DNA from: CAVQFO01 sp963711725
Lineage (GTDB): Bacteria > Pseudomonadota > Gammaproteobacteria > Nitrococcales > Aquisalimonadaceae
Direction: 5' to 3'
Length of the DNA: 64,000 nt
NCBI GenBank assembly: GCA_963711725.1
Contig: CAVQFO010000018.1
Span: 210,049 to 274,048 of the forward strand
The notes below the pieces were generated by a model. The model made no database searches. It was given only the letters and a program-made list of their open reading frames with translations, and was not told where the DNA came from. Of the stretch, positions 18,437 through 27,510 are shown in pieces. A program made the translations under genes and the position numbers. Each line of letters begins with the position of its first letter. Position 1 is the stretch's first letter.

Positions 18437-19529
18437 CGACTGCCCGGCGCAGTTGCTCGGAGGCGCGCGCCAGGTCCCCCTGTTGGTAAAGGCTTCCACC
18501 GATCAGCAATATGGTATCGGTTCCGTAGCGTTTCACCCAAGCCGGCGCGCGGGCTACGTCCATGCCGCCGCCGGGGACCGGCAAGGCGGGGCGGAGCGAT
18601 CCCAACGGTTGACGCAAGTGCCGGTTGATCTCATCGCAGGTTCTTTGTGTGAATCCGAAGCGCCCGCCGGTGTTGGGATAAATGGAAGCGTCCGCGCCCG
18701 CGATCCGGAACAGATCGCCCAGCAACACCTCGGCGGCAATGCCGTGAGTCTCCCGGAAGTAGCTGCCCGTAAGCGCCGGATGGGCCATGAGGATCAGGCC
18801 GAATTCGTCGCGCGCCCAGCGCATGGTGTCCAGCCCCACCAGCCAAGGACTGATGAGAACGCCCTGGCAACCGGCCGCTCGCGCGATTTCCAGCCGTTCT
18901 GCCAAGCGATGGGCGGGGGCCGTGACATTGGGGAAATAGCGGCTGCTTCGCCCGGTGGCGGCATTGCCGCGCTCCAGGGCCTCCTGGCACCGGGCGACGC
19001 GTTCGTTGAAAGGGGCAGGCGGCTGGTCCGCCAGGCCGTGATCGTCCTTGATTATGTCGATGCCGCCTCGCGCGAAGGCTTCGCAAGCAGCGGCCAGCTC
19101 CGCCGGGCTGGATCCCATGGGCTTGAGGGCCGTGCAGAGCAGCGGCCCCTGGTGGGCATTGACGGCCGATCGGATGCCCGCGGCCCCGAACCCGGGACCA
19201 CCGAATGCCTCCAGTAGCGATGAAGGCCATCGAATATCACGGATCAGTATGCCGTCCTTGAGTGAAATGTTCCCGAACAGGAGATTGAGCAGCTGCGGGA
19301 GATCGTTGCCCACCGTATCCGTGGAGTAGCTGATACGCGTGTCGTACCGCCCCGGTGCAATGGGCTCCAGGCGTTCAATACGGCCCACGATCTTGTCCAG
19401 GATGGCCTTGGACACTTGGCCTGCGGCCAGTTCGACGGTCTGTTCGAGGGCGATGCCGCGCGCCTTGTCGCTGGGGGATTCTCCCTCGCGGCAGGTCAGC
19501 AGATAGTCCACCTGGAGGCGGTTTGTCAT
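18423..19529 (-). CDS. RuBisCO-like protein (form IV)
   Basis: A 368-residue RuBisCO large-subunit homologue, shorter than carboxylating forms. The catalytic Lys is kept in CTALKPMGSS, and the carbamylated-lysine motif reads IIKDDHGLADQ, with His where true RuBisCO has Glu, so it should not fix CO2. KDDH and the C-terminal VPGGGMD resemble the DeepYkr-type RuBisCO-like proteins that isomerise 5-methylthioribulose 1-phosphate. ATG 19529 begins the family N-terminus (TNRLQVDYLL). The overlap with the downstream cupin supports a methylthioadenosine salvage or isoprenoid-shunt role; mtnA and mtnP homologues are not in the window. Confidence 0.85.
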   Translation of the reverse strand: MTNRLQVDYLLTCREGESPSDKARGIALEQTVELAAGQVSKAILDKIVGRIERLEPIAPGRYDTRISYSTDTVGNDLPQLLNLLFGNISLKDGILIRDIRWPSSLLEAFGGPGFGAAGIRSAVNAHQGPLLCTALKPMGSSPAELAAACEAFARGGIDIIKDDHGLADQPPAPFNERVARCQEALERGNAATGRSSRYFPNVTAPAHRLAERLEIARAAGCQGVLISPWLVGLDTMRWARDEFGLILMAHPALTGSYFRETHGIAAEVLLGDLFRIAGADASIYPNTGGRFGFTQRTCDEINRHLRQPLGSLRPALPVPGGGMDVARAPAWVKRYGTDTILLIGGSLYQQGDLARASEQLRRAVDGES

Positions 19530-19745
19530 AACTCGGTCCGGTAAGCCTGTCGCCCGTTTGGTTGCTCCACAAGGGGGCGAGGGGCGGCCGTGAAAGGGTG
19601 CATTGTACCGGCGCCTGCGGTCTTGTTCGATAATCGGTCTCGCGGCGCCCATTGACGATCCCGCGCGGGCGCGCCAAGATGCCTCAGGGAGCGGCTGGTT
19701 TCGCCCCTCTGTCGCTGTTTTCAAAAGAACAACTTTGGGTCGGAA

Positions 19746-20810
19746 ATGTCTGGGTTCAGCATCGATCAACAAGTGCTGTCGTCCCTCGTGCCCCTGGATT
19801 CCCTGTCGCCGGAAAGCTTGAAAAAGCTGGCGGAGCGCGTTCAGCCCCGCCGAGCCGGTGTCGGCCAATCGCTATTTCAGTTGGGGGATACCGACGAGGA
19901 TGCCATCTACCTGATTTCGGGAGAAATCAGGCTTACCGACAAAGATGGAAAGAACGAAATGGTGGTGGGCGGATCTCCCGCGGCTCGGCATCCGCTGGCG
20001 AATCAGCAGCCCAGGCCTTACTCGGGGGTGGCCGTCTCCGATGTCCGTTTTATCCGTATCGATAACGAATTACTGGATATCCTGCTGACCTGGGAGCAGT
20101 CCGCAGGCTATGTCGTTCGGGAGATTTCACCGGAAGCGGAATTGGAGGACGAGGGAGACTGGATGACCCGGATGCTCCAGTCCAGCGTCTTCTATCGGGT
20201 TCCCCCAGCCAATATCCAGGCCGTTTTCAGCCGGATGCAGGCCGTTCACGTGCGCAAGGGACAGGATGTCGTCACGCAGGGTGAGGAAGGGGACTACTAC
20301 TACATCATCAAGCAGGGTCGAGCAGAAGTGCTTCGCCAATCCGGGCAAGGTGGCAAGCTTGTCCGTCTGGCGGAGAAGGGGGTGGGCGACGGCTTCGGGG
20401 AGGAGGCGCTGATCTCCAACACGGCCCGCAACGCCACCGTCCGCATGCTCACGGACGGCGAACTGATGCGATTGTCACAGCAGGACTTTGAAGAACTGCT
20501 CCAGGCGCCGGTACTCGAGGAAGTGACCGCCGAGGAAGCAGAGCAGATGGTGGGCGCCGGCGAAGCGGCACTGGTGGACGTCCGCTTGGAAAATGAGTTC
20601 AAGAACAGCCATTTGCCCGGTGCGGTGAACGTACCACTTTACCTGTTGCGACTGAAATCGCGTCAATTGCCGGAAGACCGGCCGGTGATCGTCTACTGCG
20701 ACACGGGGCGGCGCAGTTCGGCGGCGGCATTCGTGTTGAGTGAACGGGGCTTCGAGGTCTACGTGCTCAAGGGAGGATACAAGGGCGAGGCTCGCAGCGA
20801 AGTGGCTTGA
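19746..20810 (+). CDS. Tandem cyclic-nucleotide-binding domains fused to rhodanese
   Basis: A 354-residue three-domain cytoplasmic protein. A divergent cNMP-like domain (about residues 10-115, DEDAIYLISGEIRL) is followed by a better one (about 140-255, FSRMQAVHVRKGQDVVTQGE and FGEEALISNTARNATVRML) and a C-terminal rhodanese domain with the active loop YCDTGRRSSAA, catalytic Cys present. The RTATV-like end of the second phosphate-binding cassette reads ARNATVR, so nucleotide binding is plausible but not sure. An adenylate cyclase lies 3.3 kb away, suggesting a local cAMP circuit. Confidence 0.85.
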   Translation: MSGFSIDQQVLSSLVPLDSLSPESLKKLAERVQPRRAGVGQSLFQLGDTDEDAIYLISGEIRLTDKDGKNEMVVGGSPAARHPLANQQPRPYSGVAVSDVRFIRIDNELLDILLTWEQSAGYVVREISPEAELEDEGDWMTRMLQSSVFYRVPPANIQAVFSRMQAVHVRKGQDVVTQGEEGDYYYIIKQGRAEVLRQSGQGGKLVRLAEKGVGDGFGEEALISNTARNATVRMLTDGELMRLSQQDFEELLQAPVLEEVTAEEAEQMVGAGEAALVDVRLENEFKNSHLPGAVNVPLYLLRLKSRQLPEDRPVIVYCDTGRRSSAAAFVLSERGFEVYVLKGGYKGEARSEVA

Positions 20811-20883
20811 GCCTGATCGAAACGGACCCGCCGGGGGGCGCGGTTCCGGAACTTTCCCGGCAGGGGAAGGAAACAGGGGGGTT

Positions 20884-22206
20884 ATGGAGAACAAGAACAA
20901 GGCCCTTTGGTCAGGGCTGCTGGGGGCGGTGCTGTTGGGCACCTGTATCGCGGCCCATGCGGCAGAGTACGGCCGGCTGGGACAGTTGGTTGACGACGGA
21001 GCATACCAGCAGGCCTACGATCTCGGAGTTTCGGAACTGGGCGCCGGTGCCGGCGATCCCGAGTTTGACTTTCCCTTCGGCCTCGCGGCTTATCACACCA
21101 GTCATTACAAGGAGGCGGTATTCGCCTTCGAGCGTCTGGTGCTGCTGCAGCCCGGCAACCCTCGCGCTCGGCTCGAACTGGCCCGGGCGTACTTCGCCAG
21201 CGGGGACTACGTTCGCGCCGAAGACGCGTTCAAGGCGGTATTGGCAGTCAAGCCGCCGCCGCGTGTCGCCTCCCGGGTTCAGGCCTACCTGGATGCCATA
21301 GAGACCCGGCGGCGCCGGGAACGGACCAACTATTCGGCTTTCGCCGGCCTGCAGCTTGGCTACGACAGCAATATCAACAGCGCAACGGCGCGCGAAACCA
21401 CCGACGCCTGGTTCGGGACGGTGGCCCTGGACGAAAACAGCCAGAAGACAGGTTCGGCCTTCGCGGACTTGCGCATGGGCGGGTCGGTGGAGTCCCCGAT
21501 TGATGCCCGCCGCTCGCTGTTCGCTCAGGCGACCTACGAGAATCGCAGCAATACCAAGACCGATGATTTCAATCTCGACATCCTCGGCGTGACGGGCGGC
21601 ATGCAGTGGCGCTACACGGCGGACCGGTTTCGCTTGCCCGTCCGCTTTCAGGAGCTCTATCTGGGTGGAGAGCGCCTGCGTTCCTTTGCTTCCGTCGGCG
21701 GGGAGTGGACGCACGTGCTCGACAAGACCTACGCCCTGACCTCGTTTCTGCAGTTGGGGTATTCCCGGTTCCCGGATCAGGAGAGCCGGAACAACTACTC
21801 GTCTCTTGTGGGGTTCAGTCTGGACCACCGCCGGAACGCGCGGAGCCCCGCATTCAATTTGACTGCCTTCGCCGGCGATGAAGAAATCACGACGGCGGGT
21901 GGGGAGTTCAACGGGAAATCCTATGTCAGCCTGGCCGCCGGGGTCCTGTGGCCGCTGACGGCCAAACAGACCGTTCATGTGCGCGGACTCGTGATCGACA
22001 CCGATTACAAAACCGAGCATCCCGCCTTTCGGCGGGTTCGCTCCGATCAATTGCTGGAAGCGCGGGTGGGGTGGAGTTGGGCGGTGGCGTCCCGATGGAC
22101 CACGACCGTAGATCTGGTACGGACCTTCAATGATTCGAACATCGATCTCTACAGCTACACCCGGACACAGGTTATGGGAGGGCTCCGCTATGCATTTGAC
22201 ATGTGA
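20884..22206 (+). CDS. Outer-membrane TPR/β-barrel protein, Slam-like (DUF560)
   Basis: A 440-residue exported protein. The signal peptide (LWSGLLGAVLLGTCIAAHA) is followed by TPR helices (about 25-135, HYKEAVFAFERLVLLQPGNP) and a C-terminal β-barrel of about 290 residues. GLQLGYDSNINSA at the junction matches the barrel entry of surface lipoprotein assembly modifier (Slam) proteins, and alternating strands end in GGLRYAFDM. Slams move surface lipoproteins across the outer membrane. ATG 20884 follows a GGGG-rich ribosome site. The last 17 bases overlap the FecR gene downstream, a likely partner or substrate. Confidence 0.75.
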   Translation: MENKNKALWSGLLGAVLLGTCIAAHAAEYGRLGQLVDDGAYQQAYDLGVSELGAGAGDPEFDFPFGLAAYHTSHYKEAVFAFERLVLLQPGNPRARLELARAYFASGDYVRAEDAFKAVLAVKPPPRVASRVQAYLDAIETRRRRERTNYSAFAGLQLGYDSNINSATARETTDAWFGTVALDENSQKTGSAFADLRMGGSVESPIDARRSLFAQATYENRSNTKTDDFNLDILGVTGGMQWRYTADRFRLPVRFQELYLGGERLRSFASVGGEWTHVLDKTYALTSFLQLGYSRFPDQESRNNYSSLVGFSLDHRRNARSPAFNLTAFAGDEEITTAGGEFNGKSYVSLAAGVLWPLTAKQTVHVRGLVIDTDYKTEHPAFRRVRSDQLLEARVGWSWAVASRWTTTVDLVRTFNDSNIDLYSYTRTQVMGGLRYAFDM

Positions 22207-23938
22207 GCAGCGGAAATTCGACGCAGCGTCGATGCATAACCGTCGACATCGGTGGATGTGGTCCTCTCTCCTTTTGGCGTGGCTGCTGATAATGGCTGCG
22301 GGGAGGCCGTGCCTTGCCGCGAATGCCAAGCCGGCCGGGCTGGTCGCCGTGGCCGTGGGTGTCGTGCAAGCCCGCGATGTCAGCGGTGCCGAGCGGGCGC
22401 TGAAGCGTCGTTCGCCAATCTACGAGGGTGAGACCGTGACCACCGGAAAAGGTGCTCGCGCACAGCTGCGGTTTCGGGACGGTGCAGTGGTTTCCCTGCG
22501 GGCGGAGTCAGCGCTGCGGATCGATTCCTATCGGTTCGAGAATCACGGCGGCAAGGGCGACCACAGCTTCATGACGCTCATCAAGGGGGGCTTGCGCACC
22601 ATCACCGGGGTTATCGGCAAAACCGATCCCGATTCCTACAAGATGTCCACGGATCTTGCGACCATCGGCGTCCGTGGAACCCACTATGAGTTGTTCCGCG
22701 GCGATGGCTTGTCAGTCGCGCTATGGGAAGGCCGGATCTGGGTTCGGAACCAGGCTGGTTTCATCCACCTCGGAGATGACGTCAGCTACCGATTTGCTTA
22801 CGTGAAATCGGCCGATACGCGGCCTCAGGGCCGAGTTCAGCCACCGCCGGGTATCGGCGATGAGCAGTTCCAACCGCTGTCGGGCAACTGGCCCCGCCTG
22901 GAAGGCCCGCTCGTCGGCGACAGTTCAGGTTCAACCGGCGAGGAGCAGACCAGCGGGACCCAAGGCGACGAACGAATTAGTGATCCAGCGAATCAGGATG
23001 CGGGCACGGATCGTTTCCGTCCGTTCGAACCTTCTCAGGAGGTTCCCACGACTCCGCCGCCGCCATCGCCGCCGCCCGGTGATCAGCGCCTGAGTAATAC
23101 CGAGGAGCAGGCTCTGGCCGGCAATGAAGTCGGATTCCTGGCGATTGGCCAAAAGGCGCCAGGGATTGATGTCGCCACCCCGCGGAATCGCACCTTCGCG
23201 GGGAAGGCGGCGCCGGATGAGCAGGGTAGCGGTCCGTTGTTCGCAGACTGGGGTAACGGCCTGGATGCGACCACCGTTAACCAGGGCGCGCCGGCACATG
23301 TATTCCGACAAGCAACGGCACCGGGCCAGAACGCCGCGACACTGGGCACGGGTACGAGCTGGACCACCTCATATGTGCAAGGTCAGCACCCGAGTGTGGA
23401 TTGGGGACTGTGGAACGCCAACCCCTCGCAGCCGGCACAAGCCTACACCGATCCCGCGGATGCGGGCGTATCCACGGCTATCAGCAGCCCCGCGTACTGG
23501 ATTACCGCTCAGCAAACACAAATGGGCAATCTCGTGACGAGCGGGACGGGGTCGTATTCCCAGCTGTTCGTCCTTCAGGGGTCGAGCAATGGGGCCGCCT
23601 TGGATGCAAACACCAGTTTTATCGGAATCGACGTGGATTTCGCCACCGCCCAGGTGACCAGCGGCTCGTTCTACGTCAACGACGTCAATGGTGGGCAGTG
23701 GAGCATGAGCGTAGGCAGTGGAGATATTAGCAGTTACACGATGCAGCTCAATGCGTCCGGGACGTTCGCGGTAGGCCAGAACACCGAAACCGCCAGCGGC
23801 CAGGTAAACGCGGCGATCGTGGGCAGCAATGGTGCCGGGATGGCCGGCTCGTTCGACTTCAACGGAAGTGGCGGCAGTTGGGCCAACGGCGTGTTTCTGT
23901 TGCACGAGATATGCAACGCCACCGGTAATCCGTGTTAA
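22190..23938 (+). CDS. FecR-domain secreted protein with C-terminal TbpB-like β-barrel domain
   Basis: A 582-residue protein (568 if the start is ATG 22232) with a signal peptide ending near RPCLAANA. Residues about 55-200 form a FecR domain (IYEGETVTTGKGARAQLRF, LATIGVRGTHYELF), here without a sigma-regulator partner. A disordered Pro/Ser/Gly linker with TPPPPSPPP follows. The last ~200 residues (SFIGIDVDFATAQVTSG, FDFNGSGGSWANGVF) look like the small eight-stranded barrel of TbpB-type proteins. It overlaps the Slam-like gene, so it could be the exported client. The domain match is by eye. Confidence 0.72.
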   Translation: MHLTCEQRKFDAASMHNRRHRWMWSSLLLAWLLIMAAGRPCLAANAKPAGLVAVAVGVVQARDVSGAERALKRRSPIYEGETVTTGKGARAQLRFRDGAVVSLRAESALRIDSYRFENHGGKGDHSFMTLIKGGLRTITGVIGKTDPDSYKMSTDLATIGVRGTHYELFRGDGLSVALWEGRIWVRNQAGFIHLGDDVSYRFAYVKSADTRPQGRVQPPPGIGDEQFQPLSGNWPRLEGPLVGDSSGSTGEEQTSGTQGDERISDPANQDAGTDRFRPFEPSQEVPTTPPPPSPPPGDQRLSNTEEQALAGNEVGFLAIGQKAPGIDVATPRNRTFAGKAAPDEQGSGPLFADWGNGLDATTVNQGAPAHVFRQATAPGQNAATLGTGTSWTTSYVQGQHPSVDWGLWNANPSQPAQAYTDPADAGVSTAISSPAYWITAQQTQMGNLVTSGTGSYSQLFVLQGSSNGAALDANTSFIGIDVDFATAQVTSGSFYVNDVNGGQWSMSVGSGDISSYTMQLNASGTFAVGQNTETASGQVNAAIVGSNGAGMAGSFDFNGSGGSWANGVFLLHEICNATGNPC

Positions 23939-24088
23939 GGAGGGGCGAGTCTCTTCGTGCGGAAGCCTTCAGCCCCCGGTCAGGCTTGACTGTGCATGGT
24001 GGTCCGCAGCTGGAGCTCAGGTCCCGGCGCATGCCGTGTGGTTGGAAGTGCCGGCTTCGCGACTGGTGGGCAGCGCGTTCTAGCGGGT

Positions 24089-26305
24089 CTATTTTTCGGT
24101 GCGTTCGAACACGCCGTCCCAGGGGTCAGCCGGCGGGCTTTTTCGCAGGCGCTCGATGCGCTCCATGTAGAGCTGATAGAGCGGGATGGATGGATGAGCC
24201 TTCCGCAGCACTTGAAACGCTTCGTAGGATTCCTCCCAGTGTCCTTGGCGGTACAGGTCCAAGGCCTGATGATAAGCGTCGACTTCCCGGGTTAGCGCTT
24301 CGGTTGTCTCCGCCGTGGGCCGAATCGGCTCATAGACGCGCACGGCTTCCTTTTTGCCCTTTACGCGAACCAGATCCAACTCCCGGAATACGTAGCGGTC
24401 TTCCAGGCCTTCCCGGGTGAACTCACTGACAACCAAATGAACGCCGTAGTACTTGGTGAGCCCCTCCAGGCGCGATCCAAGGTTTACCGAATCGCCGATC
24501 ACGGTATAGGCCCGCCTGAACGACGAGCCCATGTCACCCACGTTCATCAGGCCCGTATTGAGGCCAATTCCGATATCGATCTCCGGAAGGCCTTCATCCA
24601 GGAAAGCACGGCGCAGTACCTTCACCTTGTCCAGCATGGCCAACGCCGCGTCAATGGCATGGGCGCGGTGATCGGTGTCGCTGACCGGCGCGCCCCAGAA
24701 CGCCATGATCATGTCGCCCACGTATTTGTCGATGGTTCCCCTATGATCGAAGATGATTCGGGTCATCGGTGTGAAGAACCGGTTGAGAAGGCGTTTCAGC
24801 GCGGTCGCGTCCAAGCCTTCCGAGAGGGCGGTGAAACCCCGAATGTCCGCGAACAGCACCGTGAGGACACGGCTTTCGCCCTCGAAACCGTAGTCCTTTG
24901 GACGCCGTGCCATTTCCTGGACCAACTGCGGCGGCACATATTGGCCGAACTGGTCCCTGAGCCGCTCGCGGAGGCGGTTCTCGAAGAGAAAGCCGTACGC
25001 CAGGTTGAACGTCGCCAGGACTAGCACGAGCAGTCCGGGGACGGCCACCGGCAAGGCGAGGTCCAGGTCCTGCCATGCCCAGACGTTGAAACCGAATAAC
25101 AGCGCTGCGGCGCCGGTGCTGACGGCCACCATCGACCACGGTCCCAGGAACGGGAGGAGTACGGCGATGATGGAACCGAGAACCAGCAGCGCCAGGAGTG
25201 TCGCCGCGTTGCTCCATTCGGGCCGGTAGGGGATGGAGCGATCCATGATCCCTCGAATCAGGTTCGCCTGAATCTCCACTCCCGGAAACACCTTGCCTAC
25301 CGGGGTGGCGCGTACATCTCCGAGGGCTGCGGCCGTGGAACCGACCAAAGCCACCGCTCCGGCCATGCTCTCCGGAGAAACCCTTCCGTGTAGTACATCC
25401 GTGGCGGATACATAGCGAAATGTTCGCCGGGGCCCGCTGTAGGGGATGATGACCTGAGCCAGTTCGTCGGTGGGGATCTGCCGCGCGCCCAAGCGTACCC
25501 CTTCCACTGCCTGCTGTTCTCCGACCGGTTGGCTGATCAGCGTGAATCCGTCTTGCAGTTCCAGGAGGCGGACGGCCTCCAGCGCGAGCGACGGATAAAG
25601 CCGATCAGCGAAGCGCAGCAGCAGCGGTGAGCGCCTGGAGATGCCGTCGGAGTCCGGATCTGTGGAGATGAAGCCGCCGCTGGCGGCTGCCCGCTGGAGA
25701 ACGGGTATGTCGGCCGCGAAGCGCGTTTCCTGGGGGATGACGTAGCGCCGCTGGGCAGGAGGCAGGGGAACAGATGCACGGGGCAACAAGCCGACCGAAG
25801 GTGTGTTGCCTTCGTTGTGAAAGGCGAATCCCAGAAGGCTGTCACCCCCGCTCAATGCTTTGGCGAATGCGCGGTCGCCGTCCATGGCACCGGTGACGGC
25901 GTTGATTTCCTGTCGCGTCGACTCCGAGGTGTCTGGCGGGAGATTGTCGAGAACCTGCCGGGCGGGATTGGCTTCGGGTTCGGCGAAGACCATGTCGAAG
26001 GCGACGACGGGAACGCCGTCGGCCCACAAACGGTCGACCATCTGTGCCAGCCGTGTGCGCGGCCAGGGCCAATGCCCTTCGGTACGCAGGCTTTTCTCGT
26101 CGATGTCGACAATAACGATGCGTGGGTCCGGTTTGGCCGGCGGCGACAAAGTGAGATTGAGCCTCAGATCGAAAAAGATCTGGTCGAGGCGCTTGATCCA
26201 GGTCGTCAGCGGTTCGGGCTGGTCTCGCTGGACCCATGCGCTTACGGCCACGAATAGCAGGCCCAGAAGTACCGGTAGAAGCTTTTCCCGAAGGACCGTC
26301 CCCAT
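24089..26305 (-). CDS. CHASE2-domain adenylate cyclase (class III)
   Basis: A 738-residue membrane cyclase making cAMP from ATP. One N-terminal helix, a periplasmic CHASE2 domain (about 30-330: DPRIVIVDIDEKSL, VVAFDMVFAEP, VALVGSTAAALGD), three membrane helices (about 345-430) and a C-terminal class III cyclase domain. Metal and base residues are present: LFADIRGF, KYVGDMIMAFWG, and TVIGDSVNLGSRLE, whose Asp favours ATP. The C-terminal tail looks TPR-like. It starts 12 bases after the degenerate GGDEF gene, so they form an operon, and it converges on the FecR gene. Confidence 0.9.
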   Translation of the reverse strand: MGTVLREKLLPVLLGLLFVAVSAWVQRDQPEPLTTWIKRLDQIFFDLRLNLTLSPPAKPDPRIVIVDIDEKSLRTEGHWPWPRTRLAQMVDRLWADGVPVVAFDMVFAEPEANPARQVLDNLPPDTSESTRQEINAVTGAMDGDRAFAKALSGGDSLLGFAFHNEGNTPSVGLLPRASVPLPPAQRRYVIPQETRFAADIPVLQRAAASGGFISTDPDSDGISRRSPLLLRFADRLYPSLALEAVRLLELQDGFTLISQPVGEQQAVEGVRLGARQIPTDELAQVIIPYSGPRRTFRYVSATDVLHGRVSPESMAGAVALVGSTAAALGDVRATPVGKVFPGVEIQANLIRGIMDRSIPYRPEWSNAATLLALLVLGSIIAVLLPFLGPWSMVAVSTGAAALLFGFNVWAWQDLDLALPVAVPGLLVLVLATFNLAYGFLFENRLRERLRDQFGQYVPPQLVQEMARRPKDYGFEGESRVLTVLFADIRGFTALSEGLDATALKRLLNRFFTPMTRIIFDHRGTIDKYVGDMIMAFWGAPVSDTDHRAHAIDAALAMLDKVKVLRRAFLDEGLPEIDIGIGLNTGLMNVGDMGSSFRRAYTVIGDSVNLGSRLEGLTKYYGVHLVVSEFTREGLEDRYVFRELDLVRVKGKKEAVRVYEPIRPTAETTEALTREVDAYHQALDLYRQGHWEESYEAFQVLRKAHPSIPLYQLYMERIERLRKSPPADPWDGVFERTEK

Positions 26306-26317
26306 GGGCCTACCGGC

Positions 26318-27433
26318 CTAGATGACCTTTTCAGCGTCGCGCACGGTATTCCCGTGCCCCTGCTTTGCCAGAAACAGGGCGCTGTCGGCGGCTTCGATCA
26401 AGTCCCGTACCCGCGCGGCGTGCAAGGGGAAGGCCGCAACGCCGAACGAGGCCGTGACCCGGGCGTCGCCGACACCCGGGTCGTCCAGGCCCAGTTCGGC
26501 GATCAGGGCGCGAAGCTGCTCCGCTCGCTGGTGGGTATTCTCCAGGCTTGCGGCCGGCATAATGATGGTAAAACGCTGACCATCGGGCCGGCAGGCCACG
26601 TCCGAACCGCGAAAAGAGGCCTGAATCAATCCTCCAACGGCTTGCAGCAGCCGGTCGCCGGCGCGAAACCCATGTTTTTCGTTAAATTGGGTGAAATTGT
26701 CGAGATCGAACGTGATCAGTCCCAGGCTCTGGCCCAGCCGTTTGCAGCGGTGGAATTCCCGCTCCATGGTGTCTTCCATGTATCGTCGGTTGAACAGCCC
26801 GGTGAGTGGGTCGCGAACCGAGCGGTGGCGGGCCCGCGTTTGCAGGACACCACCGGCCAGGGCCATTCCGGTTCCGGCGGCGAGCAGCTGCATGAGCGCC
26901 AACTCTCCATCGTCGGGCTGACCCCCGCCGACGGGGCGCAGGCGTAGCCGGAGCTCTCCCACGGACAATCCGAACCCGGCGAGCGGCAGACGCTGGATTT
27001 CCCCCTCGAGGTCTTCCGCCATCGCGGCCAACGCTTTGCCCAGAGCCGATTTGCTATCGGGGGCGGGGGAATCCGTGCGGATCCAGTCGGTCTGCCCGGC
27101 CCAGGCGGCCGCCAGATGCATGGTCTCGCCCACCTCGTCGCGCAGCGACATTGCTCCGCTGGATTCGGGCCAGAACCCCTTGGCGGCATCCATGAGTGCC
27201 CGCAGGACGGCTTCGGCGCTTGGGCTGGTGGCCATGGCCTGGATGCTGAGCGCCAGGGCGCGGCGTTCCGCGGCTGCCGCAGCGCCGGATTCGGCGGTCT
27301 CCGACGGAGTCGGGAGGCGATGCAGGCCGGAGCTGGCCTCGATGGCCTTTCCAAGCGTCCTGGCCGCGCGTTTGTGGCTGTCCATCGCCTGGTTCAGCAG
27401 GTCGCGCAACTGGTCGATACCGCTTGTTTCCAT
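26318..27433 (-). CDS. GGDEF-domain protein with degenerate active site (probable c-di-GMP receptor)
   Basis: A 371-residue soluble protein. The first ~190 residues look GAF-like; a full GGDEF fold follows (TGLFNRRYMEDTMEREF, FNEKHGFRAGDRLLQ). The signature reads DGQRF in place of GGDEF or GGEEF, losing the metal/catalytic acid and the general base, while the inhibitory-site RxxD (RGSD) is kept five residues upstream, at the normal spacing. This suggests it binds c-di-GMP rather than makes it. Cotranscribed with the adenylate cyclase 12 bases downstream, hinting at cross-talk between c-di-GMP and cAMP. Confidence 0.85.
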   Translation of the reverse strand: METSGIDQLRDLLNQAMDSHKRAARTLGKAIEASSGLHRLPTPSETAESGAAAAAERRALALSIQAMATSPSAEAVLRALMDAAKGFWPESSGAMSLRDEVGETMHLAAAWAGQTDWIRTDSPAPDSKSALGKALAAMAEDLEGEIQRLPLAGFGLSVGELRLRLRPVGGGQPDDGELALMQLLAAGTGMALAGGVLQTRARHRSVRDPLTGLFNRRYMEDTMEREFHRCKRLGQSLGLITFDLDNFTQFNEKHGFRAGDRLLQAVGGLIQASFRGSDVACRPDGQRFTIIMPAASLENTHQRAEQLRALIAELGLDDPGVGDARVTASFGVAAFPLHAARVRDLIEAADSALFLAKQGHGNTVRDAEKVI

Positions 27434-27510
27434 AGTCTCCGTCGTCCGAACTGTTCGATGGGAAAATCATACCAAGTGTTGTTCATCGGCGCCCGGGCCC
27501 GCCGCGCGAT

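Noticed and set aside
18423..19529. Carboxylating RuBisCO and Calvin-cycle locus with the kinase at 27725
   Set aside because: The KDDH motif and the short length mark a form IV protein; the kinase is 8 kb away.
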